From: RGIG5612 sp045546255
GTDB lineage: Bacteria; Bacillota; Clostridia; Lachnospirales; Lachnospiraceae
Reading direction: 5' to 3'
NCBI GenBank assembly: GCA_045546255.1
Contig: JAZQCK010000015.1
Location: 1-64,000 of the forward strand
DNA length: 64,000 bases
The position numbers were made by a program, and so were the translations under genes. How positions within the stretch are numbered: position 1 is the stretch's first letter; each line of letters begins with the position of its first letter. The notes beneath the pieces are model-generated. The model did no database searches, had not been told where the DNA came from, and saw only the letters and a list, made by a program, of their open reading frames with translations. Below, one piece after another: positions 7,631 to 15,647 of the stretch.

Positions 7631-8890
7631 ATGAAAGGAATCAAAAAAATTCTTGCACTCGTTTTCGTTGCTGTATTTGCTGTCGGAATGCTCGCAGCAT
7701 GTGGCGACAGCGGAAACACACCGGCTGGAAGCGGCGCAGCACCAGCTGGTTCAGGAGCAGCAGCTCCGGCATCCGACTTCAAAGCCGGACTTATTTGTCT
7801 TCATGACGAAAACTCCACTTATGACTTAAACTTCATTAACGCATTCAAAGAGGCTTGTGAAGCTATGGGTCTTGTTGAAGGTGAGAGCTACTTCATCAAA
7901 ACAAATAAGGGCGAGAACGAAGAAGCATATCAGGCAGCAAGCGAGCTTGTTGACCAGGGATGCGACATTGTCTTCGCAGACAGTTTCGGCCATGAGGATT
8001 ATCTCCTTCAGGCAGCTATGGAGAACGAAGATGTTCAGTTCTGCCATGCAACAGGAACAAAAGCACATACTTCTAATCAGGAGAACTATCACAACGCATT
8101 CGCATCCATCTATGAAGGCCGTTATCTTGCAGGTGTTGCTGCAGGAATGAAGCTGAATGAGATGATCGAAGCAGGAACTATCACAGCAGATCAGGCAGTT
8201 ATGGGTTATGTTGGAGCATATCCGTACGCAGAAGTAAAATCCGGATATACTTCCTTCTACCTTGGCGCAAAGAGCGTATGCCCGAGCGTTACAATGCAGG
8301 TAACCTTCACAAACTCCTGGTATGATGAGACTCTGGAGAAAACAGGCGCACAGACTCTGATCGACAAAGGCTGCGTCCTGATCAGCCAGCACGCTGACTC
8401 CATGGGTGCTCCGACTGCTTGTGAAGCAGCAGGCGTTCCAAACGTATCCTACAACGGATCTACAATCCAGGCTTGCCCGAATACATTCATCGTTTCTTCC
8501 AGAATCGATTGGGCTCCGTATTTCACCTATGCAATGCAGAGCACGATTGACGGAACAGCAATCGATACTGACTGGGTTGGAACCATTGAAACTGGCAGCG
8601 TTGTTCTTACAGACGTAAACGAAGCTGCAGCAGCACCGGGAACAGTAGAAGCTATCGCTGATGCAAAGGCTAAACTCGAAGCTGGCGAGATCAATGTATT
8701 TGATACAGCAAACTTCACAGTTGGCGGCGCTAAGATGACTTCTTATGAAGCTGACGTTGATGATATGGGCGACTTCGCACCGGATACAGAGGTTATCGAA
8801 AATGGTGTATTTAAAGAGTCCTTCTTCAGATCTGCTCCGTATTTCGATGTTGATATCGATGGAATCACGATCTTAGGTGATGTCCAGTAA
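7631..8890 (+). CDS. BMP family (PnrA/BmpA-like) nucleoside-binding lipoprotein
   Basis: This is the likely extracellular substrate-binding lipoprotein of a purine nucleoside ABC transporter. The N-terminus is a lipoprotein signal ending in the lipobox LAAC, with Cys24 as lipid anchor. A Gly/Ser/Ala/Pro linker follows, then a BMP fold (LICLHDENSTYDLNFINAFK, GRYLAGVAAGM, VMGYVGAYPYAEVKSGYTSF). The mature part is about 380 residues, typical of the family. The start follows AGGAGG by 11 bases. A stable hairpin after the stop and then the ATPase and two permease genes complete the transporter. The ligand is inferred from the family and from xpt upstream. Confidence 0.88.
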   Translation: MKGIKKILALVFVAVFAVGMLAACGDSGNTPAGSGAAPAGSGAAAPASDFKAGLICLHDENSTYDLNFINAFKEACEAMGLVEGESYFIKTNKGENEEAYQAASELVDQGCDIVFADSFGHEDYLLQAAMENEDVQFCHATGTKAHTSNQENYHNAFASIYEGRYLAGVAAGMKLNEMIEAGTITADQAVMGYVGAYPYAEVKSGYTSFYLGAKSVCPSVTMQVTFTNSWYDETLEKTGAQTLIDKGCVLISQHADSMGAPTACEAAGVPNVSYNGSTIQACPNTFIVSSRIDWAPYFTYAMQSTIDGTAIDTDWVGTIETGSVVLTDVNEAAAAPGTVEAIADAKAKLEAGEINVFDTANFTVGGAKMTSYEADVDDMGDFAPDTEVIENGVFKESFFRSAPYFDVDIDGITILGDVQ

Positions 8891-8897
8891 CTAAGAC

Positions 8898-8936
8898 CAA
8901 ATTCAGGAGACTGCCTTTCAGGTGGTCTCCTGATTT
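8898..8936 (+). terminator. Hairpin after lipoprotein gene (partial terminator or mRNA stabiliser)
   Basis: CAAATTCAGGAGAC pairs with GTCTCCTGATTTG around a 12-base loop. Only a short T stretch follows (cattttag), so termination should be incomplete. Such hairpins commonly let the binding protein be made in excess over the membrane components. The rest of the 210-base gap to the ATPase gene shows nothing else clear. Confidence 0.65.
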
Positions 8937-9100
8937 GCATTTTAGTAAACAAAAATGCAGAGAAGGCGGGCAGAAATGCCATGCTTTGATCGAATTGCAC
9001 CAAAGGAAAAATCAAGATAATTGATTTATCCTTTGATGCAGTTCGTGTTTTGAATGAAAACAGACAGCTGGCTCAGGCGGGCTGTTAGGAAGGAAAAGCA

Positions 9101-10639
9101 TTGGAAAACAAAACACCGATTTTACAATTACGGAACATCACGAAGCGTTTCGGTGATATCACTGCCAATGAAGGGGTCGACCTTGATGTTTATAAAGGTG
9201 AGATCCTTGCATTGCTTGGTGAGAACGGAAGCGGTAAAACGACGCTGATGAATATGATCTCCGGTATTTATTTTCCGGATGAAGGTGAGATCTTGGTCGA
9301 CGGATCTCCGGTCAGCATTGCAAAACCGGAAGATGCGTTTAATCTCGGGATCGGCATGATCCATCAGCATTTCAAACTGGTTGATGTTCTGACGGCAGCA
9401 GAAAATATCATCTTAGGGCTCAAAGAAAAAGGCGGGCTGGACCTGAAAAAGGCAACAGAGAGGATCAACGAAATCTGTGATACTTACGGATTTGAGATCG
9501 ACCCAGGTCAGAAGATCTACAACATGAGCGTTTCCCAGAAGCAGACGGTTGAGATCGTTAAGGTTCTTTACCGGAATGCAGATATTCTGATCCTGGATGA
9601 GCCGACGGCTGTATTGACTCCGCAGGAGACCGAAAAGCTCTTTAACGTGCTTCGGAATATGAAGAAAGATGGAAAGTCTGTGATCATCATCACTCATAAG
9701 ATGAACGAAGTTCTGGAGATCTCCGACCGTGTTGCGATCCTCCGTAAGGGCCATTATATCTGCGATATGGAGACAAAGAACGCCAATGTTCAGGAACTCA
9801 CAGATGCAATGGTAGGACATTCCGTAACACTCAATATTGACCGTCCGGAACCAAAGGATGCAAAACCGCGTATTGCAGTAGAGCACCTTACGATCAGAAG
9901 CCAGGACGGTGTCTTAAAACTGAATGATGTAAGTTTTGAGGCCCGCAGCGGAGAAATCCTTGGAATTGCAGGTATCGCCGGAAACGGACAGAAAGAGCTG
10001 CTTGAGGCAATCGCGGGATTGCAGCCGGCTGATAAAGGAGATATCTATTTTATCGAAGATGACGGATCAAAAGAAGAACTCCTTGGAATGGATCCGTTAA
10101 AGATCGAAGACATGGGTGTGTCTCTTTCCTTTGTGCCGGAAGACCGATTGGGAATGGGACTTGTCGGTAATATGGATCTTGCGGAAAACATGATGCTTCG
10201 TTCCTTCCGTCATGGAAAAGGATTGTTTACTGATAGAAAAGCGCCGTATGATCTGGCAGAGCATGTTGTAGAAGAACTCGAAGTCAATACACCGAGTATC
10301 ACGACACCGGTCCGTAAGCTTTCCGGCGGAAACGTTCAGAAGGTCTTGGTCGGAAGAGAAATCGCGAGTGCTCCGAGAGTACTTTTAACCGCTTATGCGG
10401 TCAGAGGACTGGATATCAACTCCTCTTATACGATTTATGATCTGATCAATAAACAGAAAGCACGGGGAGTTGCCGTTATTTTTGTTGGTGAGGACCTAGA
10501 TGTTCTACTTGAGCTTTGCGACAGGATCTTAGTTCTCTGCGACGGACAAGTGAGCGGCATTGTTGACGGAAGAACGGCTTCCAAAAATGAAGTCGGTCTG
10601 ATGATGACAAAAGTTGGAGGAGGTGAGGCAGATGAATAG
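9101..10639 (+). CDS. Nucleoside ABC transporter, double ATP-binding protein (NupO-like)
   Basis: This 512-residue protein has two fused nucleotide-binding domains, as in the RbsA/NupO group, and would power purine nucleoside import. NBD1 has Walker A GENGSGKT and Walker B ILILDEPTAVLTP, but its signature reads MSVSQKQ where LSVGxQQ is usual. NBD2 has GIAGNGQKE and a canonical LSGGNVQK, while its Walker B region reads LLTAYAVRGLD rather than the common LLIAAQPTRGLD. The start is TTG at 9101, 7 bases after AGGAAGG. Its end overlaps the next permease gene by 8 bases, so the two are translationally coupled. Confidence 0.87.
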   Translation: MENKTPILQLRNITKRFGDITANEGVDLDVYKGEILALLGENGSGKTTLMNMISGIYFPDEGEILVDGSPVSIAKPEDAFNLGIGMIHQHFKLVDVLTAAENIILGLKEKGGLDLKKATERINEICDTYGFEIDPGQKIYNMSVSQKQTVEIVKVLYRNADILILDEPTAVLTPQETEKLFNVLRNMKKDGKSVIIITHKMNEVLEISDRVAILRKGHYICDMETKNANVQELTDAMVGHSVTLNIDRPEPKDAKPRIAVEHLTIRSQDGVLKLNDVSFEARSGEILGIAGIAGNGQKELLEAIAGLQPADKGDIYFIEDDGSKEELLGMDPLKIEDMGVSLSFVPEDRLGMGLVGNMDLAENMMLRSFRHGKGLFTDRKAPYDLAEHVVEELEVNTPSITTPVRKLSGGNVQKVLVGREIASAPRVLLTAYAVRGLDINSSYTIYDLINKQKARGVAVIFVGEDLDVLLELCDRILVLCDGQVSGIVDGRTASKNEVGLMMTKVGGGEADE

Positions 10640-11735
10640 TACCGTAAAAACTCCTCTGGTACATATCACAAGAAGAAAAAATATTGTCTGGTACAGAGCC
10701 TGGATCGTTCGTATTATCGCCGTGATCCTGGCCTTGGTACTCTGTGGTATCATTACGACCTTCGTGGTGCATATCAATCCGATCGAAGTTTATAAAACGA
10801 TGATCGCCGGAAACTTTGGAACCGAAAGAAAGATCTGGTTCATGGGGCAGGATCTGGCAACACTATTGATCATTTCCCTTGCACTGGCACCTGCTTTCCG
10901 GATGCGCTTCTGGAACCTGGGCGGTGACGGACAGGCTTTGATGGGATGTTTCGGTGCGGCAGCTGTCATGATCCTTTTCAGCGGGTCTATGCCGAACTGG
11001 CTGCTTCTGATCGTGATGTTTGTTGCGGCAATCGTAGCCGGAATGCTCTGGGCATTCATCCCGGCATTCTTTAAAGCAAGATGGAATACCAATGAAACCT
11101 TGTTCACCTTGATGATGAACTATCTGGCGACACAGTTGATCGCGTTCTTCGTTGTCGTTTGGGAAAACCCGAAAGGCTCCAGTAAGATCGGTATTATCAA
11201 TCAGCAGACGAGGCTTGGATGGCTGCCGGAGATCGGAGGAAATAAATATCTTCTGATCATTATCGTTGCAGTCGTCTTAGCAGTTGTCATGTTCATCTAT
11301 ATGAGATATTCCAAGCATGGATATGAGATTGCCGTTGTTGGCGAAAGTGAGCCGACGGCAAGATACGTCGGAATCAAAGTGCGGAAGGTCATCATCCGTA
11401 CCATGCTTCTTTCCGGTGCGATCTGCGGTCTCGCAGGATTCTTAATGGTCGCCGGAACCAACCATACGCTTACCACGACTCTGGTCGGAGGACGCGGATT
11501 TACCGGTGTTATGGTTGCATGGCTTGCTAAATTCAATCCGTTCTTTATGATCCTGACCAGCTTCCTCTTAGTTTTCTTAAGCAGAGGAGCATCAGAGATT
11601 TCTACCATGTTCGGATTTAACGATTCTTTCGGAGCCATCCTGACAGGTATCATCCTGTTCTTTATCATTGGCTGCGAATTCTTCCTGAATTATGAAATGC
11701 ACTTCAGGAAATCCTCAAAAAAGGAGGTGGCATAA
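10632..11735 (+). CDS. Nucleoside ABC transporter permease 1 (NupP-like)
   Basis: A 367-residue membrane protein of the BPD_transp_2 family with about ten hydrophobic segments. One half of the transmembrane pore of the nucleoside importer. The conserved cytoplasmic loop GxxExxARYxGI appears as GESEPTARYVGI. The ATG at 10632 lies inside the end of the ATPase gene and follows GGAGGAGGTGAGG. It is the third gene of the unit and pairs with the second permease downstream. Family assignment is firm; substrate is inferred from the adjacent BMP lipoprotein. Confidence 0.87.
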   Translation: MNSTVKTPLVHITRRKNIVWYRAWIVRIIAVILALVLCGIITTFVVHINPIEVYKTMIAGNFGTERKIWFMGQDLATLLIISLALAPAFRMRFWNLGGDGQALMGCFGAAAVMILFSGSMPNWLLLIVMFVAAIVAGMLWAFIPAFFKARWNTNETLFTLMMNYLATQLIAFFVVVWENPKGSSKIGIINQQTRLGWLPEIGGNKYLLIIIVAVVLAVVMFIYMRYSKHGYEIAVVGESEPTARYVGIKVRKVIIRTMLLSGAICGLAGFLMVAGTNHTLTTTLVGGRGFTGVMVAWLAKFNPFFMILTSFLLVFLSRGASEISTMFGFNDSFGAILTGIILFFIIGCEFFLNYEMHFRKSSKKEVA

Positions 11736-11738
11736 GTT

Positions 11739-12728
11739 ATGTTTGATATCATTGCTTTCATTCCTCGTGCGGTAATTCAGGGTATCCCGCTGCTGTATGG
11801 CTGCGTGGGTGAGACGATTACAGAGAAGAGCGGTAACTTAAACCTTGGTACTCCGGGTATCATGTACGTCGGCGGTATCTGTGGTGTTATTGGCTCCTTC
11901 ATCTATGAGCAGAAAGCAGGAGACCACATGATCGGCTTCCTTGCAATTGCAATTCCGATTTTGTGCTGTCTGATTGGCTCCTTATTGATGGGACTGATCT
12001 ACTGCTTCCTTACTGTTACGCTTCGTGCAAACCAGAACGTAACCGGTCTTGCAATGACGACCTTTGGTGTTGGTATCGGAAACTTCTTTGGCGGTTCGTT
12101 GATCAAGCTGAGTGGAGCAGACGTTCCATCTATCGCATTATCCAAGACCCATGCTTATATCAGTGCGACACTTCCGTTTGCAAAGAACTTAGGCTGGTTT
12201 GGAAAGATCTTCTTATCCTATGGCTTCCTTGCTTATGCAGCAATTGCCATGGCAATCATCGCAGCAATCACATTGAAAAAGACAAGAGTTGGATTAAACC
12301 TTCGTGCAGTCGGAGAAAGTCCTGCAACGGCAGATGCAGCAGGTATCCCGGTTGTCAGATACAAATATTTTGCCACCTGCTTAGGAGCTATGATCGCAGG
12401 ACTCGGCGGACTCTATTACGTTATGGACTTTGCCAGCGGCGTCTGGTCGAACGACGCATTTGGAGACAGAGGATGGCTTGCAATCGCACTCGTAATCTTT
12501 ACGATCTGGCGTCCGAACATTGCGATCTTCGCATCGATCCTCTTTGGTGGACTTTGCATCCTGCATATGTTCATTCCATCCGGAACGAACCTCGCAGTGA
12601 AAGAACTTTACAAGGGAATTCCATATCTGGTAACGATCATCGTACTGATCTTTACCTCCCTTCGTAACAAGAGAGAGAATCAGCCGCCTGCGAGCCTCGG
12701 CCTCTCGTACTTCCGGGAGGACCGCTAG
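11739..12728 (+). CDS. Nucleoside ABC transporter permease 2 (NupQ-like)
   Basis: The second pore subunit, 329 residues, BPD_transp_2 family, with repeated hydrophobic helices. Family hallmarks include ITEKSGNLNLGTPGIMYVGG near the N-terminus and the loop GESPATADAAGIPVVRYK. The start ATG follows AAGGAGGTGG and lies 3 bases after the previous stop. It is the last gene of the transporter unit; the nested palindrome with a two-way terminator follows and separates it from the convergent minus-strand genes. Confidence 0.88.
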   Translation: MFDIIAFIPRAVIQGIPLLYGCVGETITEKSGNLNLGTPGIMYVGGICGVIGSFIYEQKAGDHMIGFLAIAIPILCCLIGSLLMGLIYCFLTVTLRANQNVTGLAMTTFGVGIGNFFGGSLIKLSGADVPSIALSKTHAYISATLPFAKNLGWFGKIFLSYGFLAYAAIAMAIIAAITLKKTRVGLNLRAVGESPATADAAGIPVVRYKYFATCLGAMIAGLGGLYYVMDFASGVWSNDAFGDRGWLAIALVIFTIWRPNIAIFASILFGGLCILHMFIPSGTNLAVKELYKGIPYLVTIIVLIFTSLRNKRENQPPASLGLSYFREDR

Positions 12729-12743
12729 CCACCTAGTTGATCG

Positions 12744-12979
12744 TTTGGGCCTATAGAGCATTTCGTGAAATTTCGCCCCATGATTTGATGCTGAAAAAGG
12801 CAGTAAACAAGGGCAATTGGGCCTATAGACTATTTGACAAAAATTTGACCCATGGTTTTCATTGAAAACCGTGGGTCATTTTTTCATGGAATTTGATATA
12901 GGCCCAAACTGCCTCATAATGGTTGAAATTTGGCCAAATGATTGGGGCGGATTATTATGAAATCTTCTATAGGCCCAAA
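12744..12979. repeat. 236-bp nested palindrome between convergent genes
   Basis: The outer ends are a perfect 14-base inverted repeat: TTTGGGCCTATAGA (12744-12757) and TCTATAGGCCCAAA (12966-12979). Exactly 30 bases in from each end is another pair, CGCCCCA (12774-12780) and TGGGGCG (12943-12949). A third pair, TTGGGCCTATA (12817-12827) and TATAGGCCCAA (12897-12907), flanks the central 15-bp hairpin at 12846-12878. The motif GGGCCTATA thus occurs four times, two per strand. No coding capacity is visible. Confidence 0.85.
12838..12885. terminator. Bidirectional Rho-independent terminator
   Basis: The 15-bp stem TGACCCATGGTTTTC/GAAAACCGTGGGTCA (one G-T pair, three-base loop) has an A-run on its left and a T-run on its right. 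It can therefore stop transcription from both the nucleoside transporter genes and the opposing L,D-transpeptidase gene. It is the centre of the larger palindrome. Confidence 0.9.
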
Positions 12980-12985
12980 GTTTGC

Positions 12986-14143
12986 TTATTCAACAACTAC
13001 ATACACATCTTTGTATGCGTGGGAAGGGCCGATATCACAGGAAATGCGGACTGTGTAGACACCTTTTTTTGTATTGTCCCAGGTTCCGGAAACGCTCAGA
13101 TACTGAGAGACATCGTTTCCAAAATTATCTTTTGCGGTAGCTGCTGCGATAACAGGATCCTGCTCGTAATCAGTGTTTAAAGCAACTTCTACACTGTTTG
13201 GAACCTGAAGATCGATCGTATAGGAATGCCAAGGGTTTGCGCTGACCGGATCGGTCGGGTCCCAGCCGCTGATCTCAGGGATGTCTGTCGGAATCTTATA
13301 TGGTACCGGTTTTTCAAGCGGAAGCTGTTCGTTTTCATCGTAATAGATTACTACTTCAGCGCCGGTCGCAAGGTGCTCACCAAGCCAACGGACATCTCCG
13401 CAGCACATACGGATGCATCCCATGGAAGCATAATCTCCAAGTTTATTGTATTCTTCTGTCTCCAGTGTTCCGTGGTCTGTTTCAAAATACGGAACCGAGT
13501 GGAACATGATATCGTTATAAACACCATCGATAATGCGGTAAGCATAAAGACCTTCGGTACCATCTGCCATGTAGCACCATTCATTATCCGGCAGGATGAT
13601 CCATTCTCCCATATAGAAGGTGCCTTCCGGAGTTTCATGCCCATCCCGTCTTCCGGTAGAGCAGGCAAATGCTTTGACCGCGTTTCCGTCACCATCATAA
13701 AGTGTCGTAACATTTAAGGCAGTATTAACGCGGACACTGTAGGAACCATCGGTTCCCTGGATGGGATTGTCATCGGTAACAGCGATCTCATCGTGGGTAA
13801 CGGTTGCAGCAACATATTCTGCCGGAATCTGATCCTTTCCATTTACTGTACTCGTTACCGGCTCATTTGCGCCGGATCCTGCAGGCGCTTTTTTCTTGTT
13901 AGAGCAGGCGACTGCAATGACCACGACAATGGCAATGATCAAAACCAGAGCAGCAATGATCGTGATCAGACGGATCTTCTGCTGTTGTCTACGTTTTCTT
14001 TCACGTGCAGCCTGTGCGGCACGTCTTCTTGCAGCGTCCGACGAGGACGGGCGTCTTTGCCCGCCACCTGAAGAAGGTCTGCGCTGCATTTCTCCGCGTG
14101 TTGGTCTTCCGCTATTACGGTCTTCTGGATATCTTGTACTCAA
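12986..14143 (-). CDS. L,D-transpeptidase (YkuD domain), membrane anchored
   Basis: The enzyme likely makes 3-3 peptidoglycan cross-links or anchors proteins to the wall. The 385-residue protein has a basic, Arg/Gln/Ser-rich cytoplasmic start, one membrane helix (about residues 57-78), then the YkuD domain with the catalytic pattern FHSVPYF...SMGCIRM, whose Cys is the nucleophile. The C-terminus looks like an Ig-like bacterial surface domain (DPVIAAATAKDNFGNDVSQ). The start is a TTG at 14143, 7 bases after GAGAGGAA; an upstream in-frame TTG at 14182 lacks a ribosome site. It converges on the nucleoside permease gene. Its target is not shown by the sequence. Confidence 0.88.
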   Translation of the reverse strand: MSTRYPEDRNSGRPTRGEMQRRPSSGGGQRRPSSSDAARRRAAQAARERKRRQQQKIRLITIIAALVLIIAIVVVIAVACSNKKKAPAGSGANEPVTSTVNGKDQIPAEYVAATVTHDEIAVTDDNPIQGTDGSYSVRVNTALNVTTLYDGDGNAVKAFACSTGRRDGHETPEGTFYMGEWIILPDNEWCYMADGTEGLYAYRIIDGVYNDIMFHSVPYFETDHGTLETEEYNKLGDYASMGCIRMCCGDVRWLGEHLATGAEVVIYYDENEQLPLEKPVPYKIPTDIPEISGWDPTDPVSANPWHSYTIDLQVPNSVEVALNTDYEQDPVIAAATAKDNFGNDVSQYLSVSGTWDNTKKGVYTVRISCDIGPSHAYKDVYVVVE

Positions 14144-14219
14144 TTGATAATTCCTCTCTGAATCTTGGTTTTCAATTAACAATCAATGAAGAGATTGTAT
14201 TCTTTCTCTGTTTTTTTGA

Positions 14220-14654
14220 CTAAATATTTCCGACCGCTTCTTTTGCAAGCTGGTCAGCCTTGTCATTATACACATCGCCGGAATGTGCTTCAACCTTTAT
14301 AAACGAAATCTGTATTTGTTTGCTCATTTCCTGGTAGAACGCCTTGTATTTCTGCGTCCATTTTTTCTTCGCTTTCCATTCGCCGGTGCACCACTTCGCG
14401 ATTCCTTCATAGTCATGATAGATCACAAGCTCTTTTAACCCTCTGGCAGCGGCGCTTTTCATCGCCTGTGCAGCGCCCATGATCTCGCCCGCAACGTTAC
14501 GCATTTCCGCAAGTTCCGGCTCATCAAAGTCTTTGGAAAGTTCGATGACTTCCGGCGTCCCATCTTCTTTTACGCGGTCTGTAAATAAAACGACTCCGTA
14601 GCCGAAGCGCTTTGTATTGATATTATAACTTCCGTCGACATATGCTTTTGCCAT
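14220..14654 (-). CDS. rnhA: Ribonuclease H (type 1, RnhA-like)
   Basis: This 144-residue protein should cut RNA in RNA-DNA hybrids. The acidic active site is visible: Asp7 (YVDGSY), Glu57 (AGEIMGA), Asp81 (IYHDYEG) and Asp134 (NDKADQLAK), with His124 in the flexible VEAHSGD loop. It lacks the N-terminal hybrid-binding domain found in many Firmicutes RnhA-like proteins, so it resembles the short E. coli form. The ATG follows CGGAGAAA by 6 bases. It lies 24 bases after the YhhN-like gene and is probably co-transcribed with it. Confidence 0.88.
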   Translation of the reverse strand: MAKAYVDGSYNINTKRFGYGVVLFTDRVKEDGTPEVIELSKDFDEPELAEMRNVAGEIMGAAQAMKSAAARGLKELVIYHDYEGIAKWCTGEWKAKKKWTQKYKAFYQEMSKQIQISFIKVEAHSGDVYNDKADQLAKEAVGNI

Positions 14655-14678
14655 GTAGTTTCTCCGATAATATGATAG

Positions 14679-15407
14679 TTAGTTCACCCCTGGCATTCCG
14701 ATGCTTCCGGAATAGAAGATCGATAAAGCAATCAGAATCTGTCCGGCGTAATAAGTTGCGTGGTTCAGAGCTTTATTCAGGGTTGTGTTCTTATCCTGTC
14801 CAAAGTAGATCTGGGAAAGGATCAGATCAGAAATCAGGAAGAGGACAAGGCCTACGAAGAAGAGAAGTTTAGCCAGGGTATGTCCGGTTGTGATCTCCAG
14901 CATCAGTGCATGTACGGTTACAAACACGAGCAGCGCCGCATAGCAGGATGAGATCAGGCGGAACTTTCCATAATCCAGTTTCATGAGTTTTGGTGTCACA
15001 TAGATCAGGAAGCCGACGACGATGCCTGCGGCAACGCTGCCCCAGATTGCAGTCGGCCGGATCCCATATGCCAGGAACATAAAGAACATATAGAAGATAT
15101 GTCCAAGGATAAATCCGCCAAAGCCTGTGAAGGTGTGCAGGGTATCATCCTGCGGATAAACGAATTTCAGATCCAGGAAGATATCTCCGATCAGACCGCA
15201 GACGAGGCCTGCAATAATATACAGGCAGAGCGGATGTGAAGTCCCCAGCATTCTCCCTGCAAAGCCGAGCAGGATAAAGCAAAGGCTTGCAACGGTCTTA
15301 AGAAGAAGCGAGACCGTATCCGTCTTCGTTGCTCTTCGAATCGTGAAAATTGCTGCAAAAACAACAGCAAGGGCTAAGAATAAATAAAAAACACCATGAG
15401 GAAACAT
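14679..15407 (-). CDS. YhhN/TMEM86 family membrane protein
   Basis: A 242-residue protein made up almost wholly of hydrophobic helices (about eight). It matches the YhhN family pattern, with CGLIGDIFLDL and the C-terminal FLISDLILSQ, each carrying a conserved Asp. Animal relatives hydrolyse lysoplasmalogens; the bacterial function is not settled. The ATG at 15407 follows AAAGGAGG by 7 bases; a longer frame starts at 15473 without a ribosome site. It is divergent from asnS and heads a minus-strand unit with rnhA. Confidence 0.8.
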   Translation of the reverse strand: MFPHGVFYLFLALAVVFAAIFTIRRATKTDTVSLLLKTVASLCFILLGFAGRMLGTSHPLCLYIIAGLVCGLIGDIFLDLKFVYPQDDTLHTFTGFGGFILGHIFYMFFMFLAYGIRPTAIWGSVAAGIVVGFLIYVTPKLMKLDYGKFRLISSCYAALLVFVTVHALMLEITTGHTLAKLLFFVGLVLFLISDLILSQIYFGQDKNTTLNKALNHATYYAGQILIALSIFYSGSIGMPGVN

Positions 15408-15471
15408 GAGACAGCCTCCTTTTCTAAATACGAAACCATAATATGGAACGAAACGGGATATACCCATTATC

Positions 15472-15500
15472 ATTATAGCTTATCAGCTAAGCGAAAAGAA
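15472..15500 (-). promoter_or_regulatory. Possible promoter of the YhhN-like/rnhA unit
   Basis: On the minus strand a perfect TATAAT (15472-15477) lies 65 bases before the ATG. The hexamer at a 17-base spacing is TTCTTT, a poor -35 match. It is back to back with the asnS promoter. Confidence 0.4.
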
Positions 15501-15512
15501 GAGTAAAAATCT

Positions 15513-15541
15513 TTGACGTGCATATCTAATAATGCTATATT
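15513..15541 (+). promoter_or_regulatory. asnS promoter
   Basis: TTGACG (15513-15518), exactly 17 bases, TATATT (15536-15541). Transcription would begin near 15548, leaving a leader of about 100 bases. No T-box specifier or antiterminator consensus is visible in that leader. Confidence 0.7.
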
Positions 15542-15647
15542 TGTAGGGTTAAGATTTGCTGTGGAATATCAAAACAGCTGACTTTCCCCGTTTTTATCCG
15601 GGAGGGAAAAGACACAGTAAAGAAAAATCAGCGAAAGAAGGAGCATT

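Noticed and set aside
12744..12979. CRISPR-like array suggested by four copies of GGGCCTATA
   Set aside because: The copies are in opposite orientations with unequal spacing, and no cas gene is near.
13226..13717. Plus-strand frames opposite the L,D-transpeptidase gene
   Set aside because: They have no domain, and the minus-strand frame has clear YkuD motifs and a ribosome site.
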